Assembly: GCA_015062435.1 (NCBI GenBank)
Contig: SUUR01000016.1
Location: 1 to 34,689, forward strand
Reading direction: 5' to 3'
Origin: Alphaproteobacteria bacterium
GTDB taxonomy: Bacteria > Pseudomonadota > Alphaproteobacteria > RF32 > CAG-239
Length of the DNA stretch: 34,689 nucleotides
The stretch's first letter is position 1; every line of letters starts with the position of its first letter. The notes under the pieces were generated by a model that saw only the letters and a list, made by a program, of their open reading frames with translations, was not told where the DNA came from and made no database searches. Positions 23,756 through 31,039 of the stretch are shown one piece after another. Position numbers and translations under genes: made by a program.

Positions 23756-24610
23756 TTATGCCGTTACCGGTTTAAGCTTCGGTTTGGTAGATTTTTTAGA
23801 AGTCTTTGGGGCTTCTTGTTTTTTTACGTTTTTTTTTGCCGGTTGTTTTTTTTCTGTTTTTTCTTCTTTATCTTCTGTTTTATCGGAAATAGTGTTTTTT
23901 TGTTCAGAAATAATAACTTCAGCTTCTTTAACCAAATATTCTGCCGGTTTATATTTGATGTTACTTAAACGATTGTTATTTACGTAAGTTACATTGAAGC
24001 ATATGAATATAAACATGTAGAAAGTTGTTATAATCATGTTTGTATATGCGCAATTAATCGTTAAATAATGTAATATAACATAAGGTAAGTATATAATCGT
24101 TGCAACTAATAGCCATTGGCGTAACGGTTGAGAGGTATAATTTAAAAATTCTTTCCAAGAGGGAATTTTATTTTGAATTATGAGCGGTAATATGATATTA
24201 AATCTGGCCATAATCAAAAAACCTGTAGGAATGTTTAATAATATTGCTATTGTTAAACTCCAAAAGTATGGTACGCCAATTGCAACAAAAAGATATTGGA
24301 AAAGATAAATCGGAGCAGTTCCGATAATCCCAATAACAATCTGAGACAAAAGGTAAACAATAAAAGCGTTTATACTGCTTAACGGATTTATTATATTATA
24401 TTGAAATAAGCGTCTATATATACTGATATCCGTTGCGGCACTAACAAGTGGCATAATCAGCATAATAGCGTAAGCACTGTATTTTATTTTGGCTGCCGGT
24501 TGAAAATAAATATCAGCAATGGAAATTATTAGTAGCGGTAATGCCAAAACTAAAATTGCTCTAAACTGTTTGAAAAGCAATTTGTATGAGTTTAGGATTA
24601 ATGTTAACAT
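23756..24610 (-). CDS. Polytopic membrane protein with lysine-rich tail
   Basis: This 284-residue protein is not recognised. It has about six hydrophobic segments (roughly 18-36, 45-60, 82-110, 115-145, 165-183, 190-210), then a 60-residue hydrophilic tail from about 222. The tail contains Lys, Glu, Pro, Thr and Ala repeats (K-K-Q-P-A-K-K, K-K-Q-E-A-P-K, K-K-S-T-K-P-K) resembling histone-H1-like tails. The tail is probably cytoplasmic, disordered and able to bind acidic partners such as RNA, DNA or lipid headgroups. AAAGGAG precedes the ATG. It stands alone with its own terminator. The membrane part shows no transporter signature that I know. Confidence 0.75.
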   Translation of the reverse strand: MLTLILNSYKLLFKQFRAILVLALPLLIISIADIYFQPAAKIKYSAYAIMLIMPLVSAATDISIYRRLFQYNIINPLSSINAFIVYLLSQIVIGIIGTAPIYLFQYLFVAIGVPYFWSLTIAILLNIPTGFLIMARFNIILPLIIQNKIPSWKEFLNYTSQPLRQWLLVATIIYLPYVILHYLTINCAYTNMIITTFYMFIFICFNVTYVNNNRLSNIKYKPAEYLVKEAEVIISEQKNTISDKTEDKEEKTEKKQPAKKNVKKQEAPKTSKKSTKPKLKPVTA

Positions 24611-24674
24611 ATTTTGTCTCCTTTAAAAACAATATGTTTTAATTTAATCGTAAATATATAATTTGTCTATATTT

Positions 24675-25478
24675 TTATTTTTGGCTGGGACAAAGTTTGT
24701 TTTCGATATCCTTAAAATAACGAACAGTGTCAGCTTTTAGTTCATTAGTTGCCGAATCATCACATACAATAATCGAGTGTTGGTGCATTTGCAAAATGCT
24801 TATCGGCCACATGTGATTTATGCTTCCTTCAACTGCATGGTGGATTGCTCGAGCTTTTTTGTCTCCCGTTGCCAGTATCATTACTTCATCAGCATCAGTG
24901 ATTGTTCCGATACCTACGGTGAGTACAGAAGTCGGAACTTTGGATTTATCATTGTTGAAAAAACGAGAATTTGCTTCAATAGTTTCGTTTGTTAAAGTTT
25001 TTACTCGTGTTCTTGATGATAAAGAAGATCCCGGTTCATTAAATGCTATATGTCCATCTGAACCGACGCCGCCAATGAATAAATTTATTTTATCGTATCC
25101 TTTTATTAATTCTTCATAGTGTTGGCATTCTTTTACATAGTCTTTGGTTAGGCCGTTAAGAAGGTGAATGTTTCCTTTGGGAATATCTATATGGTCAAAA
25201 AAGTTATGGTGCATAAAATAATGATAACTTTGTTCATCTTTGGGACCTAAGCCGATGTATTCATCCATATTAAATGTTACGACATTGGCAAAAGATAATT
25301 TTCCACGTTTATGCATTTTGATTAATTCTTGATACATGCCAAGCGGGGTTGATCCTGTACAAAGTCCCAGTACAAAAGGTTTTTTGGGAGTGGGGTGAAA
25401 AGATTTTATGCTATAAGCAACGTAATTTGCAGCCCAGAGAGAACATTCATCGTAGTTATTTTTTATTATTAAGCGCAT
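24675..25478 (-). CDS. nagB: Glucosamine-6-phosphate deaminase
   Basis: Converts glucosamine-6-phosphate to fructose-6-phosphate and ammonia. The 267-residue protein keeps all E. coli active-site positions at the same numbers: Asp72 (N-M-D-E-Y), Asp141, His143 (G-S-D-G-H-I-A-F) and Glu148 (N-E-P-G), plus the phosphate loop T-G-S-T-P (41-45). It lies 4 bp after nagA and is co-transcribed. The pair lets the cell use N-acetylglucosamine from cell walls, chitin or mucin once phosphorylated; no GlcNAc kinase or PTS gene is in the window. Confidence 0.96.
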   Translation of the reverse strand: MRLIIKNNYDECSLWAANYVAYSIKSFHPTPKKPFVLGLCTGSTPLGMYQELIKMHKRGKLSFANVVTFNMDEYIGLGPKDEQSYHYFMHHNFFDHIDIPKGNIHLLNGLTKDYVKECQHYEELIKGYDKINLFIGGVGSDGHIAFNEPGSSLSSRTRVKTLTNETIEANSRFFNNDKSKVPTSVLTVGIGTITDADEVMILATGDKKARAIHHAVEGSINHMWPISILQMHQHSIIVCDDSATNELKADTVRYFKDIENKLCPSQK

Positions 25479-25482
25479 ATTG

Positions 25483-26634
25483 TTAATCCTTTATAAGTTT
25501 GCCGTTAATAAATGTATATTTCAGATTAAGGTCTTTGGTTAAAGTGATGATATCGGCTGTTTTTCCGACTAATAAGACTCCAATATCATTTTGATGCATA
25601 ATTTGTGCGGGGTTGGTGCAAGCCATTCTGACAACTTTTTCTATCGGAATACCATAGGATACCAAATTGTGAAGTGCATCAAGCATAGAGATGGCTGATC
25701 CGTTAATGACGTTGTCTTTTTTGCGGTAGAAAACTTTATCCAAATATAATTCCGAATTTTCCGGTAAAATTGTTTTTGCCGGAGGAAGAGCATCTGTTAT
25801 CAATACTATTTGATTTAAAGGTTTGCATTTTAGCAAAAGGTGAAGCAAATCCTGATGAACATGTACGCCATCTCCGATAATTTCACAAGATATTTCCGGA
25901 TGAATTAACGCTGCTCCGACAACACCAGGTTCTCTATGATGCATGGGGCGCATTGCATCAAAAAGGTGAGTTACGTGTAATATGTTGGCTTGCATTGCCT
26001 CTAGCATTTGTTGGTAGGTGGCATTAGTGTGCCCTGCCTGCAATATAATGCCTTTTTGGGTGCAGTATTGTGCTAGTTCTCTAATGTTTTTCAATTCGGG
26101 AGCGACAGTCATGTTGATGATATGTTTTTGGGAGGCTTTCCAGAGGCGATCCATCATATCTATGCATATGGGGCTTATTCCGTCTTTGGATTGTGCTCCT
26201 ATTTTGTCGGGAGATAAAAATGGTCCTTCCAGATGAATACCTAAAATTTTAGCTCCTTTTTCTTTGCCCATAGCTTTTGTGATTGCTTTTATTTTTTTGA
26301 TTAATAATTCTTCTTTGCAACTGCAACATGTCGGTATAAATGAAGTAACACCATATTGAGCCAATATTTCTGACATTTTTAAGATTGATTTGTGGTCTGC
26401 ATCATCAGCTCCGAATCCTCCTATTCCATGGATATGGGTGTCTATCATTCCCGGTAATACATAACCACCGTCAATATCAATAAATTTAGTATCCGGAGTA
26501 AATTTTTTTTTGAGAAAACGTTCTTGAGTATAAATTGCTGATATTTTGTCGTTCTTTATGTGTACGGCGCAATCCTTCATCAAAGATAATCCGGTGAGCA
26601 CCGTAGCATTGTGTAGACAGTATGATTGAGGCAT
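25483..26634 (-). CDS. nagA: N-acetylglucosamine-6-phosphate deacetylase
   Basis: Removes acetate from GlcNAc-6-phosphate, the step before NagB. The 383-residue amidohydrolase has H-I-H (His67, His69), metal ligand Glu136 in H-L-E-G-P-F, His202 (A-G-H-T-N-A), His223 (T-H-L-F-D-A-M), substrate-binding M-H-H-R-E-P-G and catalytic Asp281 (I-T-D-A). It is first of the nagA-nagB unit. The 60 bp between it and the motB terminator must hold the promoter, but I see no clear -35/-10 pair and no NagC-like operator. Confidence 0.96.
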   Translation of the reverse strand: MPQSYCLHNATVLTGLSLMKDCAVHIKNDKISAIYTQERFLKKKFTPDTKFIDIDGGYVLPGMIDTHIHGIGGFGADDADHKSILKMSEILAQYGVTSFIPTCCSCKEELLIKKIKAITKAMGKEKGAKILGIHLEGPFLSPDKIGAQSKDGISPICIDMMDRLWKASQKHIINMTVAPELKNIRELAQYCTQKGIILQAGHTNATYQQMLEAMQANILHVTHLFDAMRPMHHREPGVVGAALIHPEISCEIIGDGVHVHQDLLHLLLKCKPLNQIVLITDALPPAKTILPENSELYLDKVFYRKKDNVINGSAISMLDALHNLVSYGIPIEKVVRMACTNPAQIMHQNDIGVLLVGKTADIITLTKDLNLKYTFINGKLIKD

Positions 26635-26694
26635 GATGTAGAATCCTAGAATCTGTTTTGATTATATTATCGGTTTTAATGGTAAAATTAAAGT

Positions 26695-26730
26695 AAAAAA
26701 AACACCTTTCAGTTGAAAGGTGTTTTTTTG
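26695..26730 (-). terminator. Terminator of the motA-motB transcript
   Basis: A 10- to 11-bp stem (AACACCTTTCA 26701-26711, TGAAAGGTGTT 26714-26724) has A and T tracts on both sides. It ends just before the motB stop at 26733 and could also act on plus-strand transcripts. Confidence 0.85.
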
Positions 26731-26732
26731 AA

Positions 26733-27410
26733 TTAAAATTCAATTCTGATGATAACTCGTCGATTTTTTATCCGGTTTTCAGGGATTGGTTCTCCGTAAG
26801 GATTCAGATTCGGATATGCCGGAGAAATACCTGCAAGTCCTACTGCTTTGAATCTACTGTCTTCCATTCCGTTAGAAATCATTGTTCTAACAACGGCTCC
26901 TGCACGGGCTGCAGAAAGTTCCCAATTAGATGGCAGTTCTGCAATTTTTGATTCGTTTGTATCATCTGTATGGCCTTCAACAACAATTCTAAAACGACGA
27001 TATTTGTTGGAATGAAGCAAATGAGAAATCTTTTTGATAACAGGATACGCTTCATTTTTTATGTTTACGCTTCCTTCATCAAAAAGATTTATAGTAGTCA
27101 TTTCTAAAGTTGCTCCTTGAGCATCTGAAGATATTATGACACCATCTTCTTCAAGTTGAAGATCTTTTGCATCGTTTAAAAAATTGATGATTGTTCCGCT
27201 TAGAGGATCACTGGTAATGTTACTGAAAGCGGCGGCTAAAGCATATTGTATTTGTGCTGCTTTGTTTTTATCAATACTTGAAGCTGCAAATAATACAATA
27301 AACAGAGCTAACAAAAGTGTCAGCAAATCTGAATAAGGAATGAGCCAAGTTTCATCAGCGTGTTCTTCGTGATGTGGTGCAGGGGGCTTTTTTTTGACCA
27401 TGCCTGACAT
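26733..27410 (-). CDS. motB: Flagellar motor stator protein MotB
   Basis: Peptidoglycan-anchored stator subunit. After a 20-residue cytoplasmic start, the single membrane helix P-Y-S-D-L-L-T-L-L-L-A-L (about 25-44) contains the ion-binding Asp28. The OmpA-like domain follows, with V-E-G-H-T-D-D and N-W-E-L-S-A-A-R-A leading to the C-terminal R-V-I-I-R-I. The start was set at 27410, not 27440, because GGAG lies 7 nt upstream, giving 225 residues and a 16-bp gap after motA. The ion (proton or sodium) cannot be told from this alone. No other flagellar genes are in the window. Confidence 0.92.
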   Translation of the reverse strand: MSGMVKKKPPAPHHEEHADETWLIPYSDLLTLLLALFIVLFAASSIDKNKAAQIQYALAAAFSNITSDPLSGTIINFLNDAKDLQLEEDGVIISSDAQGATLEMTTINLFDEGSVNIKNEAYPVIKKISHLLHSNKYRRFRIVVEGHTDDTNESKIAELPSNWELSAARAGAVVRTMISNGMEDSRFKAVGLAGISPAYPNLNPYGEPIPENRIKNRRVIIRIEF

Positions 27411-27426
27411 AATTTTCTCCTTGAAA

Positions 27427-28203
27427 TTATTCTTTTTCACGTAAAGATTTACGTTCGGAAAGCGGAATGAATGATTGTAAGCGTGATTCCATAGCTATGG
27501 TAGATGCACCTTCTTGCAATGCAAGAGCACCCTCCAGTACCATGCGACGAATTTCAACTTCTTCGGCATTAATTTGTTTGAGTTTGTTTGCAAACGGATG
27601 CCAGCATACATAACCGGTAAAAATACCAAGCAGTGTTGCAACGAATGCTGCTGCAATTGAATGTCCTAATTGGTCAATATCACTTAAGTTTCCTAATGCG
27701 GCAATCAAACCGATAACGGCACCAAGCACACCAAGCGTAGGAGCATACATACCGCATTGTGCGAAAATTTGAGCTCCGGAACGATGACGCTCTTCCATTT
27801 GTTTGATTTCCGAATCTACCACGTTATTAATAAATTCGCCGTTAAAACCGTCTGCAACCATTGTAAGTGTGGCTCTGATGAACGGATCATCAACTTCGTT
27901 TGCACGTTTTTCTATGGCCATAACACCTTCTTGTTTAGCGGATTTGGCTACGGATACAAACAGTTCTAATATTTCTTGTTTTTCGGGGAAAGTTTTACCG
28001 AAAAATATAATTTTTATAAGTGTCGGGAATCTCTTAAGATCCTTCATGGGGAAAGCATTGAAAATTGCAGCTGCGGTTCCGGCAAAAATAATTAAAAATG
28101 CTGCCGGGTTAATCAGTGCGTGAGGATCAGCTCCTTTGAGTGCCATACCTACACCAACAGATGCAATACCACCGATGAAACCTATAAACGTAGACTTTTC
28201 CAT
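27427..28203 (-). CDS. motA: Flagellar motor stator protein MotA/PomA
   Basis: Forms the ion channel of the flagellar stator with MotB. The 258-residue protein has four membrane segments (about 5-22, 32-50, 150-172, 182-203), the charged cytoplasmic loop with K-Q-M-E-E-R-H-R (134-141) that contacts the rotor, and the functionally important proline in Y-A-P-T-L-G-V-L-G (Pro155). Its length and short form resemble the PomA/Firmicute type more than the larger enterobacterial MotA. GAGG precedes the ATG. It is first of the motA-motB unit, 65 bp after the nitroreductase gene. Confidence 0.93.
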   Translation of the reverse strand: MEKSTFIGFIGGIASVGVGMALKGADPHALINPAAFLIIFAGTAAAIFNAFPMKDLKRFPTLIKIIFFGKTFPEKQEILELFVSVAKSAKQEGVMAIEKRANEVDDPFIRATLTMVADGFNGEFINNVVDSEIKQMEERHRSGAQIFAQCGMYAPTLGVLGAVIGLIAALGNLSDIDQLGHSIAAAFVATLLGIFTGYVCWHPFANKLKQINAEEVEIRRMVLEGALALQEGASTIAMESRLQSFIPLSERKSLREKE

Positions 28204-28268
28204 ATTGTTTACCTCATAATTAGTACTATTCTAAATTATAAGGTTGATTTTTTAATTTTAGGTTAAAA

Positions 28269-28871
28269 TTACTTTATGTTGCCGAAAATTTTAAGTTTGT
28301 TTTCGATTGGTAAAAAGCTTTTGGCTTCAGGAAAAGCAGTTATGCCTCCGAAAGGCATTTGAGCTGTTAATTTCCAGTTTGAAGGCAGGGCAAATTCTTG
28401 ATGAATGCTTTCGGATATTAACGGATTGTAATGTTGTAAAGATGCTCCGATATGATGTTCTGCGAGTAATGTCCATATAATAAATTGTAACATTCCTTGT
28501 GATTGTTCAGCCCATGTCGGAAAGTGTTTTGAGTATGGTGGAAAACGTGCTTGTAATTCTTTGGTTATATCGGTGTCGGTGAAAAATAATATACTGCCAA
28601 ATCCCGCAGAAAAAGAATTGAGTTTGTTTTGAGTTTTGGAAAATTGTTCAGAATCGGTTATTTGTTTAAGTTTATCAGAAGTTATTTGCCATAATTTTTT
28701 ATGAGCGTAACCGGTTAATAATACAACTCTCTCGGGTTGAGAATTGAATGCTGAGGGGCAATATTTAAGCGCAACGGATAGTAGACTTTGTAAATGATTT
28801 AGCGAGATTGGGATTTGAGAATTCAGTTCATAAATCGAACGTCGTTGAGATAATAAATGTTCAAAATTCAT
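28269..28871 (-). CDS. Nitroreductase family protein (Frm2/HBN1-like)
   Basis: This 200-residue probable FMN oxidoreductase shows the family features: Q-R-R-S-I-Y (8-13) at the start, S-A-F-N-S-Q-P-E-R near 42-50 for FMN binding, G-F-G-S-I-L-F-F in the core, W-A-E-Q-S-Q-G-M-L-Q-F and G-A-S-L-Q-H-Y-N-P-L-I toward the C terminus, as in the Frm2/HBN1 group. Such enzymes reduce nitro compounds or quinones and are tied to redox stress; the natural substrate is unknown. The frame is open to 28913, but ATG 28871 is preferred, with AAGGAT upstream. A 13-bp hairpin lies 22 bp upstream of the start. Confidence 0.85.
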   Translation of the reverse strand: MNFEHLLSQRRSIYELNSQIPISLNHLQSLLSVALKYCPSAFNSQPERVVLLTGYAHKKLWQITSDKLKQITDSEQFSKTQNKLNSFSAGFGSILFFTDTDITKELQARFPPYSKHFPTWAEQSQGMLQFIIWTLLAEHHIGASLQHYNPLISESIHQEFALPSNWKLTAQMPFGGITAFPEAKSFLPIENKLKIFGNIK

Positions 28872-28892
28872 CGGTATCATCCTTAATTGAAA

Positions 28893-28924
28893 CAGCCGTC
28901 GTATTAAGCACAATACGACGGCTG
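28893..28924 (-). terminator. 13-bp hairpin between the YgiW-like and nitroreductase genes
   Basis: A perfect, GC-rich stem (CAGCCGTCGTATT 28893-28905, AATACGACGGCTG 28912-28924) has a 6-nt loop. On the minus strand it follows the YgiW-like stop by 6 nt but is followed only by TTTCAATT, so it may be a leaky terminator or a processing element that sets the nitroreductase level. Confidence 0.55.
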
Positions 28925-28930
28925 ATTTTG

Positions 28931-29290
28931 TTATTGTGGCATCATAACTTCTTCAACATCTATTTCTACAATATTTCCGTCTTTATCGATTTCGCCTTGA
29001 ATCATGATAATTTCATCGGTATTGGGATTGATGCCGTTCCATTCTTCATCATCAATTTCAATATTTATACTTCCTGTACTATCAGTGAATACATATACTT
29101 CATCTCCTAAGTTTGAAGTGATAGTTCCTTCCATGATTACAAAACTTTCATCAGGCATGTTTTTGGCTTGTTCTACCGTAGTTTTGGTTGGGGTAGGAGC
29201 TTGAGGGGGATTCATGTTCTGAGCATTGGCAATAGAATTTATAAATAAACAAGTGCCAATCATTATTGCGAGTTGTGAAATTTTTTTCAT
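28931..29290 (-). CDS. YgiW/YdeI family periplasmic OB-fold protein
   Basis: This 119-residue secreted protein has a signal peptide at 1-23 (K-K-I start, hydrophobic core, A-N-A before the mature Q-N). The mature part has a short Pro-rich linker and one OB-fold of the BOF/NirD (DUF5666-neighbouring YgiW) type: V-E-Q-A-K-N-M-P-D-E-S-F-V, then E-G-T-I-T, V-F-T-D-S-T-G-S-I-N-I-E-I-D-D and W-N-G. Family members protect against peroxide, cadmium or acid and are often controlled by two-component systems. It is acidic with no cysteine, and precedes the nitroreductase gene on the same strand. Confidence 0.88.
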   Translation of the reverse strand: MKKISQLAIMIGTCLFINSIANAQNMNPPQAPTPTKTTVEQAKNMPDESFVIMEGTITSNLGDEVYVFTDSTGSINIEIDDEEWNGINPNTDEIIMIQGEIDKDGNIVEIDVEEVMMPQ

Positions 29291-29375
29291 TTAATATTCT
29301 CCTGTTAATTTTGTTGGTAAACATATATTATATAAAATGATTTATTCAGATTTTAAGATTATGATAAAAAAGTTA

Positions 29376-29404
29376 TTGACAAATATAAACTTAAATATTA
29401 TTAA
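29376..29404 (+). promoter_or_regulatory. Promoter of the tRNA-Met gene
   Basis: A perfect TTGACA (29376-29381), 17-bp spacer and TATTAA (29399-29404) end 16 bp before the first base of the tRNA. Confidence 0.75.
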
Positions 29405-29420
29405 GTATGAGAATTTTGAT

Positions 29421-29497
29421 GGCGGGGTAGCTCAGTTGGTTAGAGCAGCGGAATCATAATCCGCGTGTCGACGGTTCAAATCCGCCCCTCGCTACCA
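29421..29497 (+). tRNA. tRNA-Met(CAT), elongator type
   Basis: A 77-nt cloverleaf with encoded CCA. The acceptor stem GGCGGGG/CCTCGCT pairs with two G-T pairs. The D arm begins GCTC and has a GTTGGTTA loop. The anticodon stem GCGGA/TCCGC encloses loop ATCATAA (anticodon CAT), and the T loop is TTCAAAT. The T stem has one A-C mismatch. The body matches the alphaproteobacterial elongator Met tRNA as I remember it, more than initiator or Ile2. A strong promoter and a terminator make it a single-gene unit. Confidence 0.93.
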
Positions 29498-29501
29498 TCA
29501 T

Positions 29502-29533
29502 AGACCTTTGATTTATTCAAAGGTCTTTTTTTT
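29502..29533 (+). terminator. Terminator of the tRNA-Met gene
   Basis: A perfect 9-bp stem AGACCTTTG/CAAAGGTCT with a 7-nt loop is followed by T7, starting 5 bp after the CCA end. Confidence 0.92.
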
Positions 29534-29536
29534 GTG

Positions 29537-29564
29537 TTGACACAATAACGTCATGTTGTATGAT
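29537..29564 (+). promoter_or_regulatory. Promoter of the small lipoprotein gene
   Basis: TTGACA (29537-29542), 16-bp spacer and TATGAT (29559-29564), about 30 bp upstream of the start codon. Confidence 0.65.
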
Positions 29565-29595
29565 TATTTTAAAATCAACTTTTAGGGGAAGGTAA

Positions 29596-29934
29596 ATGAA
29601 AAAATTGATGTTATTGAGCGTTTTGGTTTTAACTGCATGTGCAACCGTAAAACCGGTATATGTTCGTGACGGTGTTCAGGTATACAAATCAACATGTAAT
29701 GGTATGATTAGAGATATCAGTGATTGCTATGCTTTAGCATCAGAGCAATGCGCCGGAAGTTTTGAAGTTGTTAACACGGTTGAAAATACTTATGACAATA
29801 TGTTTGATGACAATACTGAAGTAAAAACAACACGTTATAGTGGTAATACCAAAACAACATATACGGAAAAAGGTGGTTCTTCTTTTATTAAGACACCAAT
29901 GGTTAATCGCTCATTGTTCTTTTATTGTAAATAA
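29596..29934 (+). CDS. Small lipoprotein of unknown function
   Basis: This 112-residue secreted lipoprotein has a signal sequence with the lipobox L-T-A-C (12-15), so Cys15 is the lipidated residue processed by Lgt, LspA and Lnt. The mature protein has four further cysteines spread along its length (C-N-G-M, D-C-Y-A, Q-C-A-G and the penultimate residue), suggesting two disulfides, and a Thr/Lys-rich middle (T-K-T-T-Y-T-E-K). AGGGGAAGG gives a strong ribosome-binding site. It is monocistronic between its own promoter and terminator. Ala at +2 after Cys favours the outer membrane. I do not recognise a family. Confidence 0.85.
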   Translation: MKKLMLLSVLVLTACATVKPVYVRDGVQVYKSTCNGMIRDISDCYALASEQCAGSFEVVNTVENTYDNMFDDNTEVKTTRYSGNTKTTYTEKGGSSFIKTPMVNRSLFFYCK

Positions 29935-29951
29935 TAATATTGCTTTCAGTG

Positions 29952-29983
29952 AAACTCCTGATTTTATTTTCAGGAGTTTTTTT
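29952..29983 (+). terminator. Terminator of the small lipoprotein gene
   Basis: A 10-bp stem AAACTCCTGA/TCAGGAGTTT (29952-29961, 29970-29979) with an 8-nt loop is followed by a T7 run. Confidence 0.9.
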
Positions 29984-30047
29984 ATAGTTTTTGTATAAGT
30001 AGTTATTATATAATGTGCTATAAATAATTGTAAAAGGGGAAACGATA

Positions 30048-30581
30048 TTGAAAAAAAACAATCGATGGTCAAAAAAAACTTGGAAACGGTACGGACAATA
30101 TCTTATAGTGAAACTTTATCGAATGAACGGAACGCCATATTCATTGGCTGTGGGAATGGCATGTGGTGTTGCTATTTCTTTTACTCCGTTTGTGGGGTTT
30201 CATATTTTATTGGCGGCAATAACAGCTTGGATATTGCGGGGAAATGTTTTGGCCAGTGCTTTGGGAACAATAGCCGGAAATCCGTGGACTTTTCCGTTTA
30301 TATGGGTAACAGTGCTTTATACGGGAAGGCTAATGTTGTTTGGAATTTCAGGAAACGAATCTGAAGTGAATTTTACAATTTTTTTTGAAAAATTATATCA
30401 TGCTGTTATGAACTTGGATTTTCACTTGTTTTTTGCAGATATATGGCCTATTTTATGGCCTATGATAGTGGGGTGTATACCATATTATATTGTGGTATGG
30501 GGAATAACCTACTTTTTTGTAAAAAGAGCTTTAGATAATTTAAATGTGAAATATGGAACTAAATTAAAAGGTGAGATATGA
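30048..30581 (+). CDS. DUF2062 family membrane protein
   Basis: This 177-residue inner-membrane protein has three or four hydrophobic segments. The DUF2062 core is clear: G-T-P-Y-S-L-A-V-G-M-A-C-G followed by F-T-P-F-V-G-F-H and G-N-P-W-T-F-P-F near the middle. The family has no settled function. The start is a TTG at 30048, supported by GGGGA upstream and the basic N terminus. It is first of the DUF2062-acpS-lepB-rnc-era block common in Alphaproteobacteria, where a relA/spoT gene often precedes it; here an unrelated lipoprotein unit does. The stop overlaps acpS (ATGA). Confidence 0.88.
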   Translation: MKKNNRWSKKTWKRYGQYLIVKLYRMNGTPYSLAVGMACGVAISFTPFVGFHILLAAITAWILRGNVLASALGTIAGNPWTFPFIWVTVLYTGRLMLFGISGNESEVNFTIFFEKLYHAVMNLDFHLFFADIWPILWPMIVGCIPYYIVVWGITYFFVKRALDNLNVKYGTKLKGEI

Positions 30582-30973
30582 TTATCGGTTTGGGTACAGA
30601 TGTGGTTAATATCGGACGTGTTGAAAGAACGTGTGCCAGATACGGAAAAAGATTTTCTGAAAAGTTATTTACGTTGCAAGAGCAAAAAGATATAGAAGCA
30701 ATAAAAGAGTCTTTGCGTCCATATAAAATGGCCAAACTTTTTGCGGCTAAAGAAGCTGCAGCAAAAGCTTTAGGTTCCGGTTTCAGCGGTGGAATTGCTT
30801 GGAGTGATATTGAAGTCGGACATGATAAGAACGGACGTCCTTTGCTGTTTTTTTATAATAAAGCTTTATTGAAAATTAAAAGTTTGGTCGGTGATGCTAA
30901 TTATTCAGTTTGGCTTTCATTAAGTGATGATTATCCGATGGCTCAAGCAGTTGTTGTGATTGAAAAATTTTAG
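30578..30973 (+). CDS. acpS: Holo-[acyl-carrier-protein] synthase
   Basis: Transfers 4'-phosphopantetheine from CoA to apo-ACP for fatty acid synthesis. The 131-residue protein has the conserved G-x-D with Mg-binding Asp8 (G-T-D-V-V) and Glu59 in F-A-A-K-E-A-A-A-K-A-L-G, the two signature motifs of the AcpS type. The 4-bp ATGA overlap with the DUF2062 gene implies translational coupling. A separate promoter for lepB lies right after its stop. Confidence 0.95.
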   Translation: MIIGLGTDVVNIGRVERTCARYGKRFSEKLFTLQEQKDIEAIKESLRPYKMAKLFAAKEAAAKALGSGFSGGIAWSDIEVGHDKNGRPLLFFYNKALLKIKSLVGDANYSVWLSLSDDYPMAQAVVVIEKF

Positions 30974-31001
30974 TTGTCTAAATCAAATTTATGTATATTA
31001 T
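30974..31001 (+). promoter_or_regulatory. Putative internal promoter for lepB-rnc-era
   Basis: TTGTCT (30974-30979) and TATTAT (30996-31001) are separated by 16 bp, about 40 bp upstream of the lepB start. Confidence 0.45.
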
Positions 31002-31039
31002 GACAAAATCATAATGTTTAAAATAAATAGAGGTTGTTG

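Noticed and set aside
26733..27440. Longer motB start at 27440
   Set aside because: It would overlap motA and has no ribosome-binding site, whereas ATG 27410 has GGAG at the right spacing.
29421..29497. tRNA-Ile2 or initiator tRNA-fMet for the CAT anticodon gene
   Set aside because: The acceptor pairs normally at position 1-72, unlike initiator tRNA, and the body matches elongator Met; tRNA-Ile2 cannot be wholly excluded without a tRNA model score.
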